A stretch of 64,000 nt of DNA from Bacteroidota bacterium (GTDB lineage Bacteria; Bacteroidota; Bacteroidia; Chitinophagales; Chitinophagaceae): positions 60,570 to 124,569 of the forward strand of contig CANFXV010000002.1 of NCBI GenBank assembly GCA_947451115.1, in the 5' to 3' direction. Positions 10,009 to 18,975 of this stretch are shown piece after piece. The position numbers were made by a program, and so were the translations under genes. The notes under the pieces were generated by a model. That model was not told the DNA's origin. It did no database searches and worked only from the letters and a program-made list of their open reading frames with translations. The stretch's first letter is position 1. Each line of letters begins with the position of its first letter.

Positions 10009-11208
10009 TTAAGCAAGCGCTTTTAGTAAAACAGATAAAAACAAAGCACCTTTTTCATGCACTTGGGCCTCTGTCCAGGTTAAGCTTATGGCAGTGGATA
10101 TACACTTACTCATGATGGCATCACTTTTTTCAAAAGAAGTGGTATTTAATTTTTCTAAGGCTTTTTGTTGAGCCTCATTCAAATTGTTTAAGCTATGTAC
10201 ATTTTTAAGATGCATCCATTTTTTAATGTAATGCCAATTGTTGGCATACCAATAAAAATTACCTGGTAGAATACCGGCTTCTTTAAATGCAAGTAGTGCT
10301 TTATCCGCAGCTGCTTGAGAAGGTAAAAACCAACTTAAAAAACTACAGCTATCGCCTAAAGGATCGGGTACTGTTCTAAATTCAATGCCAGGTACTTTTT
10401 CTAAATAAGATTTTAAAATAGATTGATTCTTTTTTTGGATGAGTAAAAATTGATCCAATTTTTTTATTTGAGCTAAACCCACCGCTGCATGCAATTCACT
10501 TATTCTAAAATTGTAGCCTAAAAATGGATGCAAATCGGCACCTCTATCCACCCCTAAATGATCATGTCCATGATCGGTATAAGCATCTGCCTTGGTATAC
10601 ACTTCTTTGTCATGGGTCATTACCACACCACCTTCTCCACAAGTAATTGTTTTGACAAAATCAAAGGAAAAAGTACCTGCATGTCCAATGGTGCCTAATG
10701 CTTTTCCTTTATAGGTGCCTCCTATACTTTGACATGCATCTTCTAATAAAATTAAATGGTGTTCCTTACAAATTGCTTGCAATGCATCTAAATCAGCCAT
10801 GCTTCCACACATATGTACAGGCATCACACATTTTGTTTTTGGTGTGATGGCCGCCTTCACAGCTGCTGGAGACAAAGTAAGTGAACTATCAATATCTACT
10901 AATACGGGTACAGCCCCCACGCTTAATATGGCTTCAAAACTTGCCACAAAAGTAAAGGCAGGCATGATTACTTCATCTCCTGCGCCAATACCCAATGCAG
11001 CCATGGCCGTAGTTAAAGCTGCAGTACCGCTCGAAGTTAACTGCGCATAACTAGTACCAAATTGACTACAAATGGCTTTTTCAAGCTCTTTTGATTTCCA
11101 AATACCCTTTCTAGGGCCATCAAATCCATAACGCATCAAAATGCCTGTCTCTAGGACCTCATTTACTTCTTTTTTTTCTTCCGCTCCAAAGAATTCAAAA
11201 CCTGGCAT
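10009..11208 (-). CDS. DegT/DnrJ/EryC1/StrS family PLP aminotransferase
   Basis: PLP-dependent sugar aminotransferase fold, 399 aa. The N-terminal glycine/Ser substrate loop (SSGTAALTTAM), the central EDACQSIGGTYKGK with the PLP-contacting Asp, and SFDFVKTITCGEGGVV with the Schiff-base Lys (SFDFVK) are all present, so it looks catalytically competent. Family members make amino-sugars for surface polysaccharides, but no sugar-nucleotide genes lie nearby and the substrate cannot be named. It is first in a minus-strand operon, 12 bp before rpoN, with an exact TAnnTTTG box upstream. It is divergent from the DUF5606-type gene. Confidence 0.88.
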   Translation of the reverse strand: MPGFEFFGAEEKKEVNEVLETGILMRYGFDGPRKGIWKSKELEKAICSQFGTSYAQLTSSGTAALTTAMAALGIGAGDEVIMPAFTFVASFEAILSVGAVPVLVDIDSSLTLSPAAVKAAITPKTKCVMPVHMCGSMADLDALQAICKEHHLILLEDACQSIGGTYKGKALGTIGHAGTFSFDFVKTITCGEGGVVMTHDKEVYTKADAYTDHGHDHLGVDRGADLHPFLGYNFRISELHAAVGLAQIKKLDQFLLIQKKNQSILKSYLEKVPGIEFRTVPDPLGDSCSFLSWFLPSQAAADKALLAFKEAGILPGNFYWYANNWHYIKKWMHLKNVHSLNNLNEAQQKALEKLNTTSFEKSDAIMSKCISTAISLTWTEAQVHEKGALFLSVLLKALA

Positions 11209-11231
11209 AATTCTTGATTTTTAATGATAAA

Positions 11232-11239
11232 CAAAGGTA
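11232..11239 (-). promoter_or_regulatory. -7 box for the degT-rpoN operon
   Basis: On the minus strand this reads TACCTTTG, an exact match to TAnnTTTG, 24 bp before the degT-type ATG. The -33 region has only a weak TTTTC-like candidate. The box lies in the 95-bp divergent spacer shared with the gene at 11304. Confidence 0.45.
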
Positions 11240-11303
11240 GTTTAAAAAACGAAAATTGGGTGTTTTTCAGTAATTTGCGGCCGTAAAAAAACCTAGTGAA
11301 CTT

Positions 11304-11720
11304 ATGGAATACAGCAAATTGATCTCCGTGTCAGGCAAGTCTGGATTATTTGAATTATTAACCAGCAAAAGCGATGGCGCCATTGCCAAATCTTTAGAAA
11401 ATGATAGTACTCAATTTATCAGTTCTAGAGCCCATCAGTTCTCTCATTTGGAGAGTATCGAAGTATTTACTACCCGCGAAAACGTATTCTTGGCCGAGGT
11501 TTTTCTTGCCATGGGTAAATCTAAAGAAGCCCTTCCTGATGACAAGGACCCTAAAATGGTACAAGCTTATTTTAAGAAAGTATATGCCAATATGGATTTT
11601 GACCGTGTGTACCCTAGCGATATGAAAAAGATGATCAAATGGTTTGCACAATTGCAAAAGCATGAGGTTACCCCAACGCTTCCTGAAGTGGAAGACGACG
11701 AGGCCGAAACTAAGGCATAG
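11304..11720 (+). CDS. DUF5606-type conserved Bacteroidota protein
   Basis: A 138-aa soluble acidic protein with no signal peptide. The N-terminal half (YSKLISVSGKSGLFELL and SLESIEVFTTREN-type strands) and the following helical FKKVYANMDFDRVYPSDMKK segment match the DUF5606 family as I remember it, a widespread single-copy family in Bacteroidota of unknown role. It ends in an acidic Glu/Asp tail. It is transcribed alone: a hairpin terminator follows within 40 bp and its only neighbour upstream is divergent. No function should be assigned. Confidence 0.75.
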   Translation: MEYSKLISVSGKSGLFELLTSKSDGAIAKSLENDSTQFISSRAHQFSHLESIEVFTTRENVFLAEVFLAMGKSKEALPDDKDPKMVQAYFKKVYANMDFDRVYPSDMKKMIKWFAQLQKHEVTPTLPEVEDDEAETKA

Positions 11721-11754
11721 TCTTTTCCAATTATACGCTCAAACTATCTTATAT

Positions 11755-11790
11755 AAAAAACTTACGCTTCTTAGGGTAAGTTTTTTTTTA
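11755..11790 (+). terminator. Intrinsic terminator after the DUF5606-type gene
   Basis: AAAAAACTTAC at 11755-11765 pairs with GTAAGTTTTTT starting at 11776, separated by a 10-nt loop, and runs into nine T residues. The position 34 bp after the stop codon fits a rightward terminator. Confidence 0.75.
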
Positions 11791-11848
11791 TGCTTAAATT
11801 GCAAGAGCAGCCTTTGCATAAAAAATTCATTGGTATTAAATACAAAAA

Positions 11849-14719
11849 ATGAGAAAACTATTTTTACTGATTTTTATTTTAGCCCTCCTTGTTCAAAATG
11901 GCAGCGCCCAAACTAAACAGGAAAAAAAATGGGTACGCCATCAAATGGCTGCACTTTCTTTGAATGAAAAAATTGCACAGTTGATGGTCATAAGAGCACA
12001 CAGCAATTGGGATGAAAAAAAACGAGATACCCTCAGCGAGCTCATCAAAAAATTTAATATTGGCGGACTGTGTTTTTTTCAAGGTGGCCCTATTAGAGAG
12101 GCCATGCAGACTAACTATTATCAGTCTATTGCAAAAACGCCCCTATTTATCAGCATGGATGCAGAATGGGGCGTGGGTATGCGTTTAGACAGTGTAGATA
12201 TGTTCCCAAGACAACTTTCTTTAGGCGCCATCCCCTCTTCAGCGTTAATTTATCAAATGGGTGTAGCGGTAGCAGCGCAATGTAAAAGGCTAGGCATACA
12301 AATTAATTATGCGCCAGACATTGACATCAACAATAATCCTTCCAATCCAGTTATCAATGACCGCAGTTTCGGTCAGGATAAAGAAAGAGTCATTCAACAT
12401 GGCATTGCGTATATGAAAGGATTGCAAGACAATAATGTAATGGCTACTGCCAAACATTTTCCAGGCCATGGTGATGTAGCAGTTGATTCTCACAATGATT
12501 TACCTATTATTAATAAATCTAGGGCGGCCTTAGATTCTTTAGAGTTAGCTCCTTTTCGCGCTTTGATTGCAGCAGGTATAGGATCTGTGATGGTGGGGCA
12601 TTTGTCTGTACCAAGCATCGACAGCACGCCCAAAACGCCAACTTCTTTGTCTAAAAAAGCAATTCATGGTTTGCTAAAAGAAGAATTGGGATTTACGGGT
12701 ATTGCCGTGACTGACGCCTTAGACATGAAAGCCATTGGTAATTATTTTCCCAATGGGGAAGCCAATGTACAAGCACTATTGGCGGGCAATGATCTACTTT
12801 GTTTACCTGGAGACATTGAGCAATCCATAAAAAAAGTAAGAACTGCCATTAGAGAAGGTAGATTAAGTAGAAAAGACATCAAGCAACGCGTAAAAAAAAT
12901 ATTGACTGCCAAATATAAATATGGATTGAGCCAAAATAATCCAATTGACACCAGCCACCTTCTTGCAGATTTAAATAAATCGGTAGGTAGTATCAAAACA
13001 GCCATGGCCTTGCAGTCTTTAACTTTTGTCAGGGCCAATACAGGCTTACCTTATCTAAGCCAAAATAAAAAAATAGCCTACTTGGCTCTAAATCTTAACG
13101 GTGGTAATGCACTTACAAAAGCCTTAGAAGAAAACTATCAAGCAAAAATATTTTATGTCAATGCCAAAGACAGCAATGATTTGGCCAATTTAAGAACCAG
13201 TCTTTCTTTGTTTGATCAAGTCATTGTTGGACTACACAATTACAACAGAAGACCTGCCAATCATTTTGAAATTCCTTCAACGATCATCAATTTACTTAAT
13301 GAAACTCAGGATAAGCATTGGATTCATTTGATCTTTGGCAATCCTTATGCGGTGGCTAATTTTAAAGGCATCGATAATATTTTATTCGCCTATGAAGATA
13401 ACCCATACACCCAAAAGGCTGCCCTGCAATGGTTGGAAGGCAAGGTGCAAGCCACAGGCCAGTTGCCCGTTTCTGTGAGTGATAGCTTATTGTTTGGGAG
13501 TTCCAATCAAAATTCTAGCACTAGCCTACCCCATGAAATAATAGAACATGGAAATGAATTAGTTTTTATTGATTCGATGGTAATGGATGCGATTGAAAAA
13601 AAAGCCATACCAGGTTGTCAGGTTTTAGTGGCCAAAAAAAATAAAATAATTTACAATAAAGCCTTTGGGCATCTAGCTGGAGCAGGTTCTCCAGCAGTTG
13701 ATTTAGAAACAGTTTACGACTTGGCTTCTGTCACAAAAGTAAGTGCCACCACTGTGTCCATCATGAAATTACTTGAAGAAGGAAAACTTAGTTTGGACAA
13801 AACTATTGGCGATTACTTACCTTGGGTAAGGGGCAATGAAAAAGAAAAAATTACCATTAAAGATTTACTCTTGCATCAAGCAGGGCTTTACCCCTACCTT
13901 AAATTTTATGAATCCCTTGTAGAAAAAGACGGACAGTTTAAACCCGGCTTGGTCACTCAAGTAGCAGACAATACGCATCATCAAATGATTACGCCCTCTA
14001 AATATTTATTGGACAGCTGGGAGGACAGCATTCATAATAAAATTCTTGAAAGCCCCATCAGCACACCAGGCAAATATGTTTACAGCGATAATGATTTTAT
14101 TTTTTTAGGATTAATAGTAGAAAAAATTTCCGGCATGCCATTGAATGAATATGCTACTCAAAAATTTTATGGCCCACTTGGTATGAAGGCTACTGGATTT
14201 TTGCCTTTGCAAAAAACAAGTATTGAAAAGATTGCCGCAAGTGAATTAGACAACTATTTCAGACATGAATTGGTCCAAGGCTCAGTGCATGACGAAGGGG
14301 CTTCGGTAATGGGTGGCATTGCAGGCCATGCGGGTTTATTTAGCAACACCACTGACTTAGCAAAAATGTATTTAATGTTATTGAACCAGGGACAATGGGA
14401 AGGTCAAACTTATTTTAATGCCGCTACAATTAATCTATTTACTAGCTACCAAGCCAACAATAGTCGCAGAGGGCTTGGCTTTGATAAGCCAGAGAAAGAC
14501 AATGCAAGCAGTAAAGATCCTTACCCTTGTTTAAGTGCCTCCCCAAGTACTTTCGGACATACCGGATTTACAGGAACCTGTGTTTGGGCAGATCCAGAAA
14601 AACAATTGTTGTTTATTTTCTTATCCAATAGAGTGTTCCCCACTAGAGACAACAAGGCATTCAGTGCCTTAAACTTAAGGACAAAAATACAAGAAGGGCT
14701 TTACGCTACTTTAAACTAA
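11849..14719 (+). CDS. Secreted GH3 beta-N-acetylhexosaminidase fused to a serine beta-lactamase-like hydrolase
   Basis: 956 aa, with a signal peptide (about residues 1-20, ending GSAQ). Residues about 35-350 are a glycoside hydrolase family 3 NagZ-like barrel: KHFPGHGDVAVDSH near residue 200 carries the His/Asp acid-base loop, and TDALDM near 287 the nucleophile Asp. A GH3 C-terminal-like domain follows (about 380-550). Residues about 570-955 are a class C/AmpH-type serine hydrolase with SVTK (about 626), YSDN (about 744, for YxN) and HTG (about 903), so all three active-site motifs are present. This pairing of muropeptide glycosidase and penicillin-binding-type hydrolase points to peptidoglycan turnover in the periplasm. 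porZ follows after 4 bp. The fusion is known in Bacteroidota. Confidence 0.92.
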   Translation: MRKLFLLIFILALLVQNGSAQTKQEKKWVRHQMAALSLNEKIAQLMVIRAHSNWDEKKRDTLSELIKKFNIGGLCFFQGGPIREAMQTNYYQSIAKTPLFISMDAEWGVGMRLDSVDMFPRQLSLGAIPSSALIYQMGVAVAAQCKRLGIQINYAPDIDINNNPSNPVINDRSFGQDKERVIQHGIAYMKGLQDNNVMATAKHFPGHGDVAVDSHNDLPIINKSRAALDSLELAPFRALIAAGIGSVMVGHLSVPSIDSTPKTPTSLSKKAIHGLLKEELGFTGIAVTDALDMKAIGNYFPNGEANVQALLAGNDLLCLPGDIEQSIKKVRTAIREGRLSRKDIKQRVKKILTAKYKYGLSQNNPIDTSHLLADLNKSVGSIKTAMALQSLTFVRANTGLPYLSQNKKIAYLALNLNGGNALTKALEENYQAKIFYVNAKDSNDLANLRTSLSLFDQVIVGLHNYNRRPANHFEIPSTIINLLNETQDKHWIHLIFGNPYAVANFKGIDNILFAYEDNPYTQKAALQWLEGKVQATGQLPVSVSDSLLFGSSNQNSSTSLPHEIIEHGNELVFIDSMVMDAIEKKAIPGCQVLVAKKNKIIYNKAFGHLAGAGSPAVDLETVYDLASVTKVSATTVSIMKLLEEGKLSLDKTIGDYLPWVRGNEKEKITIKDLLLHQAGLYPYLKFYESLVEKDGQFKPGLVTQVADNTHHQMITPSKYLLDSWEDSIHNKILESPISTPGKYVYSDNDFIFLGLIVEKISGMPLNEYATQKFYGPLGMKATGFLPLQKTSIEKIAASELDNYFRHELVQGSVHDEGASVMGGIAGHAGLFSNTTDLAKMYLMLLNQGQWEGQTYFNAATINLFTSYQANNSRRGLGFDKPEKDNASSKDPYPCLSASPSTFGHTGFTGTCVWADPEKQLLFIFLSNRVFPTRDNKAFSALNLRTKIQEGLYATLN

Positions 14720-14723
14720 TACA

Positions 14724-16922
14724 ATGCCTAGATCCCTATTTATTTTTATTTTTTTGATCCTCCATCAGTTTGAAAAAATTGAAGCCCAAAATTCATTGGG
14801 CGCCATTGGTCAATGGAGAGAACAATACAATAATAAAAGTGTTCAAGCACTTCTCAAGGGAGATAAAATATATGGAGCGACAACCCATCAAATTTTTAGC
14901 ATAGATAGTAAAAAAAATGTTGAGTTAATAGGCAAGTCTAATGGATTAAATGAAATTGGAATTGCAGCAATGGCTTGGGATGATTTGAATCAGCAACTAG
15001 TAATTGCCTATAAGAATAGCAATATTGACATCATAAAAGGAGACAATATTTACAATATTAACGATATCGTTGTATCTAATTTATATGCCAATAAAAAAAT
15101 TAATGACATTAAAATATTGAATCAATGGGCACTGCTTTCTACCAATTTTGGTGTTGTCGTGGTAGACTTGGTCAAGCATGAAATAAAAGATACCTGGTTT
15201 CCCAATAACAATAGGCAGGCCATGGTCACTTATCAAACGGCGCTCACTAAAGACAGTTTGTATGCCATTACAGAAGAAGGGCTATATAGTGTTGCTATAA
15301 AAAACAATTGGATTAACTTGAATGGTTGGAATGCCTTAACCAATTACAATAATTTAGGGCTGAATAAAATAAGCAGCAATGGCAAAACTGTTCTAGCCTA
15401 CAACAAGCATCTCTTATATCAATTACCTAGCACTACAAGTATTTATAGCACCAATGCCAGTATCCAGCATGTAAATAGGACTAGCACAGGTACTATCTTA
15501 TTAACCCTTACTTATACCAACAACGGTGCTATAATAAAATTAAATGCCGATAAATCCACTAGCGTACTGATCGATTCTACCCAACTCATTAATCCAATAG
15601 CCTCATTAGAGGATCAAAATGAGCTTTGGGTGGCAGACAGTAGTCGTGGACTTTTATTAAATAACTCCTCTAATCAATGGATTACACTAGATGGGCCCAG
15701 CGATTACATTAGAGGAAAGTCCTTCATCAATGAAACTGGTTTATTGGCTCCCTTCTATGGGAATGCCTTTGGATTTGCTGCTTATACTAGCTCGGGTTGG
15801 AAAAATTATACCAAAAACAATTCCATCAATTTACCCAATTGCAATGCAGGCACCATTGATCCTAAAGACCAAAGCTGGTGGTTGACTACAAGTACAGGAT
15901 TGGTCCATTTTCAACCTAACACCATTGCTATTGAAAACAGCCTCCCCTCTAATACCATAGGCGACTATAAGGATATTCAATTTAGCAGTGATGGGAAATT
16001 ATGGGTGCTGCAAGATCAACAAGGCTTATTACAAAAAAAAGACAACGGTTGGAATAGTTATCTAGTTCCCAATAGTTTTATTAAAAAAGGTTTAAGCCAA
16101 ATGTTGGTGAGTAAACAGGGACAGGTTTGGATGATTGCGCCACAGAACCAAGGATTGTATTTGTATCAATCTACACAAGTGTACAATACAGAATTTTGGA
16201 AACAGTTGACAACTGCAAAATCAAATGGTAATCTTCCGAGTAGCCATGTGACCAGTCTAGTGGAAGACTTGGAAGGAGCGATATGGGTGGGTACAGACAA
16301 TGGCATTGGAATTTTTAATTGTGGGGATATCTCCAAAGAAATTTGTGATGCCTACCTACCCCCTATAAAAAATACCAATGGTTTTGTAGGATTGCTTTTT
16401 CAAAAAGAAACAGTGAATTGCATGGCCGTGGATGGGGCCAATAGAAAATGGATAGGTACCAACAATGGAACTTGGTTGTTGAGCGCAGACGGAAGAGAAA
16501 TTATTGAGCATTTTACCAAAAGCAATAGTCCACTACCTAGTGATACCTTATTGCAAATATTGATTGATCCCAATCAAGGAGAAGTTTTCTTTAATACCAA
16601 TACCGAAATGGTCAGTTATAAAGGAACTGCCACCGCAGGTGCCAAAACACAAAACCAAATCGCCATCTATCCAAATCCAGTAGGACCTGAATACCATGGC
16701 CCCATTGCTTTTAAAGGATTGGTAGAAAACGCGATGGTAAAAATTACAGACTTAAATGGAAGACTGGTGTTTGAAACACGTGCCTTGGGTGGACAAGCCA
16801 TTTGGAATGGAAAAACTTTCGAAGGTCAAAAAGTAGCTTCGGGTATTTACTTAGTATTGGTAAGAGATGATGCAGGTAATGAAAAAGGAGTAGGGAAATT
16901 GGTCATTACGAGCGGACAATAA
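14724..16922 (+). CDS. porZ: PorZ-like type IX secretion beta-propeller protein
   Basis: 732 aa secreted protein. A signal peptide (about 1-22, ending EAQ) is followed by IGQWREQYNNKSVQALLKGD, which resembles the N-terminus of the PorZ family. Repeated propeller blades follow, with histidine-kinase-type 'regulator propeller' turns such as AIWVGTDNGIGIF and RKWIGTNNGTWLL. The last 80 residues form a type IX sorting-type domain (IAIYPNPV ... VKITDLNGRLVFET ... SGIYLVLV). PorZ in Porphyromonas belongs to the surface attachment complex and delivers A-LPS to the sortase. It lies 4 bp after the GH3 fusion gene, so is likely co-transcribed. PorU/V/Q are not in the window. A generic two-component-type propeller protein is the alternative, but the N- and C-termini favour PorZ. 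Confidence 0.75.
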   Translation: MPRSLFIFIFLILHQFEKIEAQNSLGAIGQWREQYNNKSVQALLKGDKIYGATTHQIFSIDSKKNVELIGKSNGLNEIGIAAMAWDDLNQQLVIAYKNSNIDIIKGDNIYNINDIVVSNLYANKKINDIKILNQWALLSTNFGVVVVDLVKHEIKDTWFPNNNRQAMVTYQTALTKDSLYAITEEGLYSVAIKNNWINLNGWNALTNYNNLGLNKISSNGKTVLAYNKHLLYQLPSTTSIYSTNASIQHVNRTSTGTILLTLTYTNNGAIIKLNADKSTSVLIDSTQLINPIASLEDQNELWVADSSRGLLLNNSSNQWITLDGPSDYIRGKSFINETGLLAPFYGNAFGFAAYTSSGWKNYTKNNSINLPNCNAGTIDPKDQSWWLTTSTGLVHFQPNTIAIENSLPSNTIGDYKDIQFSSDGKLWVLQDQQGLLQKKDNGWNSYLVPNSFIKKGLSQMLVSKQGQVWMIAPQNQGLYLYQSTQVYNTEFWKQLTTAKSNGNLPSSHVTSLVEDLEGAIWVGTDNGIGIFNCGDISKEICDAYLPPIKNTNGFVGLLFQKETVNCMAVDGANRKWIGTNNGTWLLSADGREIIEHFTKSNSPLPSDTLLQILIDPNQGEVFFNTNTEMVSYKGTATAGAKTQNQIAIYPNPVGPEYHGPIAFKGLVENAMVKITDLNGRLVFETRALGGQAIWNGKTFEGQKVASGIYLVLVRDDAGNEKGVGKLVITSGQ

Positions 16923-16930
16923 AAAAGCAA

Positions 16931-17512
16931 TTAATTAGTTGCTTGTGCAGCCATATCAAAATTCTTAAAAGACTTGAATTTTAAATAGCCTTGGTCTCCA
17001 GGTACGACATGGTACATTATTTGCCTTACTTTATTGGTGGGTTCTTTAATATTGGTGTCCAATTCAAAAATGGGAAATTTTCTAAATAAAATACCTTCTA
17101 CCAATTTAAATTCATCTTTCCCTCTATACCCTTTACTCATTTGCATATCATTCGAAATGTCTGGGAAATAAATGGGCTCTAATCTTTCATTATTTTTTGA
17201 AGAGATACTAAATACATTTGCTTTATTCTCTTTATCAATGATATAGATAACAATATCTGGGAAGCCATCATTGTTCAAGTCGTCTATTTCAGCACTCACC
17301 ACTCTACCCTTGAGTTCTAGATTCACTTCCCTGGCTTCTGTTTTAAAACCAATTGGTCTTACGTTTAATGTATTTAAATCTGGCAAACGGTTGAGGCAAT
17401 TGATGCGGTAACCCGCTTTACCAATTTTCAAAGTACTATCGTACTTGGCTAATTTTTGACCATTCCCATGAATGGACAAAATAAGCAAAACAAAAAATAA
17501 ACATTTATGCAT
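16931..17512 (-). CDS. Secreted protein with an FG-GAP-like calcium loop, function unknown
   Basis: 193 aa with a signal peptide (about 1-18, ending NGQ). The centre contains DLNNDGFPDIVIYI (about residues 78-91), a D-x-N-x-D-G-x-x-D loop of the kind that binds calcium in FG-GAP or dockerin repeats; there is only one copy. The rest is beta-rich with a C-terminal YHVVPGDQGYLKFKSF segment that I do not recognise. It is probably periplasmic or extracellular. It is a single-gene unit, convergent with porZ (8 bp between stops) and divergent from the aldose epimerase gene. Confidence 0.6.
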   Translation of the reverse strand: MHKCLFFVLLILSIHGNGQKLAKYDSTLKIGKAGYRINCLNRLPDLNTLNVRPIGFKTEAREVNLELKGRVVSAEIDDLNNDGFPDIVIYIIDKENKANVFSISSKNNERLEPIYFPDISNDMQMSKGYRGKDEFKLVEGILFRKFPIFELDTNIKEPTNKVRQIMYHVVPGDQGYLKFKSFKNFDMAAQATN

Positions 17513-17531
17513 ATTTAAATTCTTTACTGAC

Positions 17532-17539
17532 CAAAGTTA
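17532..17539 (-). promoter_or_regulatory. -7 box for the secreted FG-GAP-like gene
   Basis: Minus-strand TAACTTTG is an exact TAnnTTTG box 20 bp before the ATG. A TTTG lies 24 bp further upstream, slightly beyond the usual -33 spacing. Confidence 0.45.
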
Positions 17540-17578
17540 GTAGAATAGTTTTAATTTTCCATTCAAACCAATTGGTCT

Positions 17579-18520
17579 ATGTCCTTCGAAATTCAAGTTT
17601 CTCCAGTATTAGATTTTCAAAAACTGCGTCTAATAGATGCCGAAAATGGCAGTAGCGTTGAAATTGTCACCAAGGGCGCCCTTTTGAATAGTTGGCAGGT
17701 TCTAAATGGGACAAAAAGGATTCAACTCATAGAGGGTAATGATTTTAACCATGGTTGGGAAGCCTATGCGTCCAATGGTTTTAAAAGTGCTAAGATGGCT
17801 CCTTTTGCTTGCAGAATGGAAAATGGCCAGTACCAACACCATGACAAAACATGGACCATAAAAAAATATTATTTAGGCAAACATGCCATACATGGCATTG
17901 TGTATGATGCTATGTATTCCATACAATCTACGCAAGCAGATGCACAAGGCGCTGTTGTTGTTTTAAAACACCATTACCATGGCGATGACAAAGGATACCC
18001 TTTTGATTTTAGTTTACAAATTAAATGGCAATTGCATCCCAACAATCAACTCACGGTGGAAACCATCATCACCAATCATGGAGAAGAAGTCATTCCAATG
18101 ATGGATGGATGGCATCCCTATTTTACTTTAGGTACTAGCATTAATGAATGTTGTTTGAGTTTTCAGCATAAAGGAAAAATCGAATTTAATGAATCGCTGC
18201 TCCCCACTGGTGTCCTCTTGGAAGACCCTACTTTTGACCAGCCAACCAAATTGAATACCATTGAATTAGACAATTGTTTTGTTTTAGATCCAAACCATCA
18301 GGAATGTACTTTAGAAAATGAACAACTAAAATTAGTCGTGCAGGCAGGGTTGAATTATCCTTATTTGCAACTATATACACCCCCTCATAGAAAAAGTATT
18401 GCCATAGAAAATTTAAGTGGCGCACCTAATTGTTTTAACAATAAAATGGGGCTCCAACTATTGAAGCCCCATGAAAGTTTAGTTTTTAAAACCAGTTACC
18501 AATTTTCCTTAAAATCATAA
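17579..18520 (+). CDS. Aldose 1-epimerase family protein
   Basis: 313 aa galactose mutarotase fold, without a signal peptide. The characteristic His pair is visible as HAIHGIVYDAMY (about residues 101-112) and the later DGWHPYFTLG (about 177-186) is the typical active-site strand, followed by the family's C-terminal YLQLYTPPHRKSIAIENLSG with the catalytic Glu. It belongs to the group that interconverts anomers of hexoses or hexose-6-phosphates; the substrate is not determined. Its 3' end overlaps the convergent ridA-like gene by 6 bp. It is divergent from the secreted protein at 17512. Confidence 0.88.
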   Translation: MSFEIQVSPVLDFQKLRLIDAENGSSVEIVTKGALLNSWQVLNGTKRIQLIEGNDFNHGWEAYASNGFKSAKMAPFACRMENGQYQHHDKTWTIKKYYLGKHAIHGIVYDAMYSIQSTQADAQGAVVVLKHHYHGDDKGYPFDFSLQIKWQLHPNNQLTVETIITNHGEEVIPMMDGWHPYFTLGTSINECCLSFQHKGKIEFNESLLPTGVLLEDPTFDQPTKLNTIELDNCFVLDPNHQECTLENEQLKLVVQAGLNYPYLQLYTPPHRKSIAIENLSGAPNCFNNKMGLQLLKPHESLVFKTSYQFSLKS

Positions 18521-18901
18521 ATCAACCACTGCAGTAATGCTTACTTCAATGTTGACATTTCTTGGTAAAGTTTTTACAGCCACGGTTTCACGCGCTGGAA
18601 ATTGGCCTGTAAAATAATTAGCATACACTTCATTTACTTGTGCAAACAATTGCATATCACTTAAGAAAATGCTGGTTTTGACCACATGCGCAAAACTTAA
18701 TTTGGCTTCATCCAAAATAGCCTTGATGTTTTCCATCACCTGTCTAGTCTCAGATTGGATATCTGTTAAAACCAATTCTCCATTGGCAGGATTGTAAGCA
18801 ATTTGACCGCTTGCAAACAAAAAGCCATTGGCAATCACGGCTTGGCTATAAGGCCCAATGGGTGCAGGCACTTTACTGGATTGAATAATTTCTTTTGACA
18901 T
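18515..18901 (-). CDS. RidA family reactive intermediate deaminase
   Basis: 128 aa, the standard size of RidA (YjgF/YER057c/UK114). The N-terminus APIGPYSQAVIANGFLFASGQ and the C-terminal PARETVAVKTLPRNVNIEVSITAV carry the conserved Tyr, Arg and Glu that line the subunit-interface pocket. RidA hydrolyses 2-aminoacrylate and related enamines from PLP enzymes. The gene overlaps the end of the epimerase gene by 6 bp tail to tail, and its start is divergent from tsaB with 74 bp between them. Confidence 0.93.
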   Translation of the reverse strand: MSKEIIQSSKVPAPIGPYSQAVIANGFLFASGQIAYNPANGELVLTDIQSETRQVMENIKAILDEAKLSFAHVVKTSIFLSDMQLFAQVNEVYANYFTGQFPARETVAVKTLPRNVNIEVSITAVVDL

Positions 18902-18926
18902 AGGATTAAATTAAGATTGCAATTTC

Positions 18927-18958
18927 TTGTTTTTCTATCAAATCACCACCTATTTTTG
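18927..18958 (+). promoter_or_regulatory. Promoter of tsaB
   Basis: TTG at 18927-18929, a 21-bp spacer and TATTTTTG at 18951-18958 match the Bacteroidota TTG-N(17-23)-TAnnTTTG promoter. The box ends 17 bp before the tsaB ATG, so the leader is very short. Confidence 0.6.
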
Positions 18959-18975
18959 TAAAACATTTTAAAATC

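Noticed and set aside
16925..16945. GCAA...TTGC hairpin between porZ and the convergent gene.
   Set aside because: Only a 4-bp stem, overlapping the stop of the minus-strand gene; too weak to call as a terminator.
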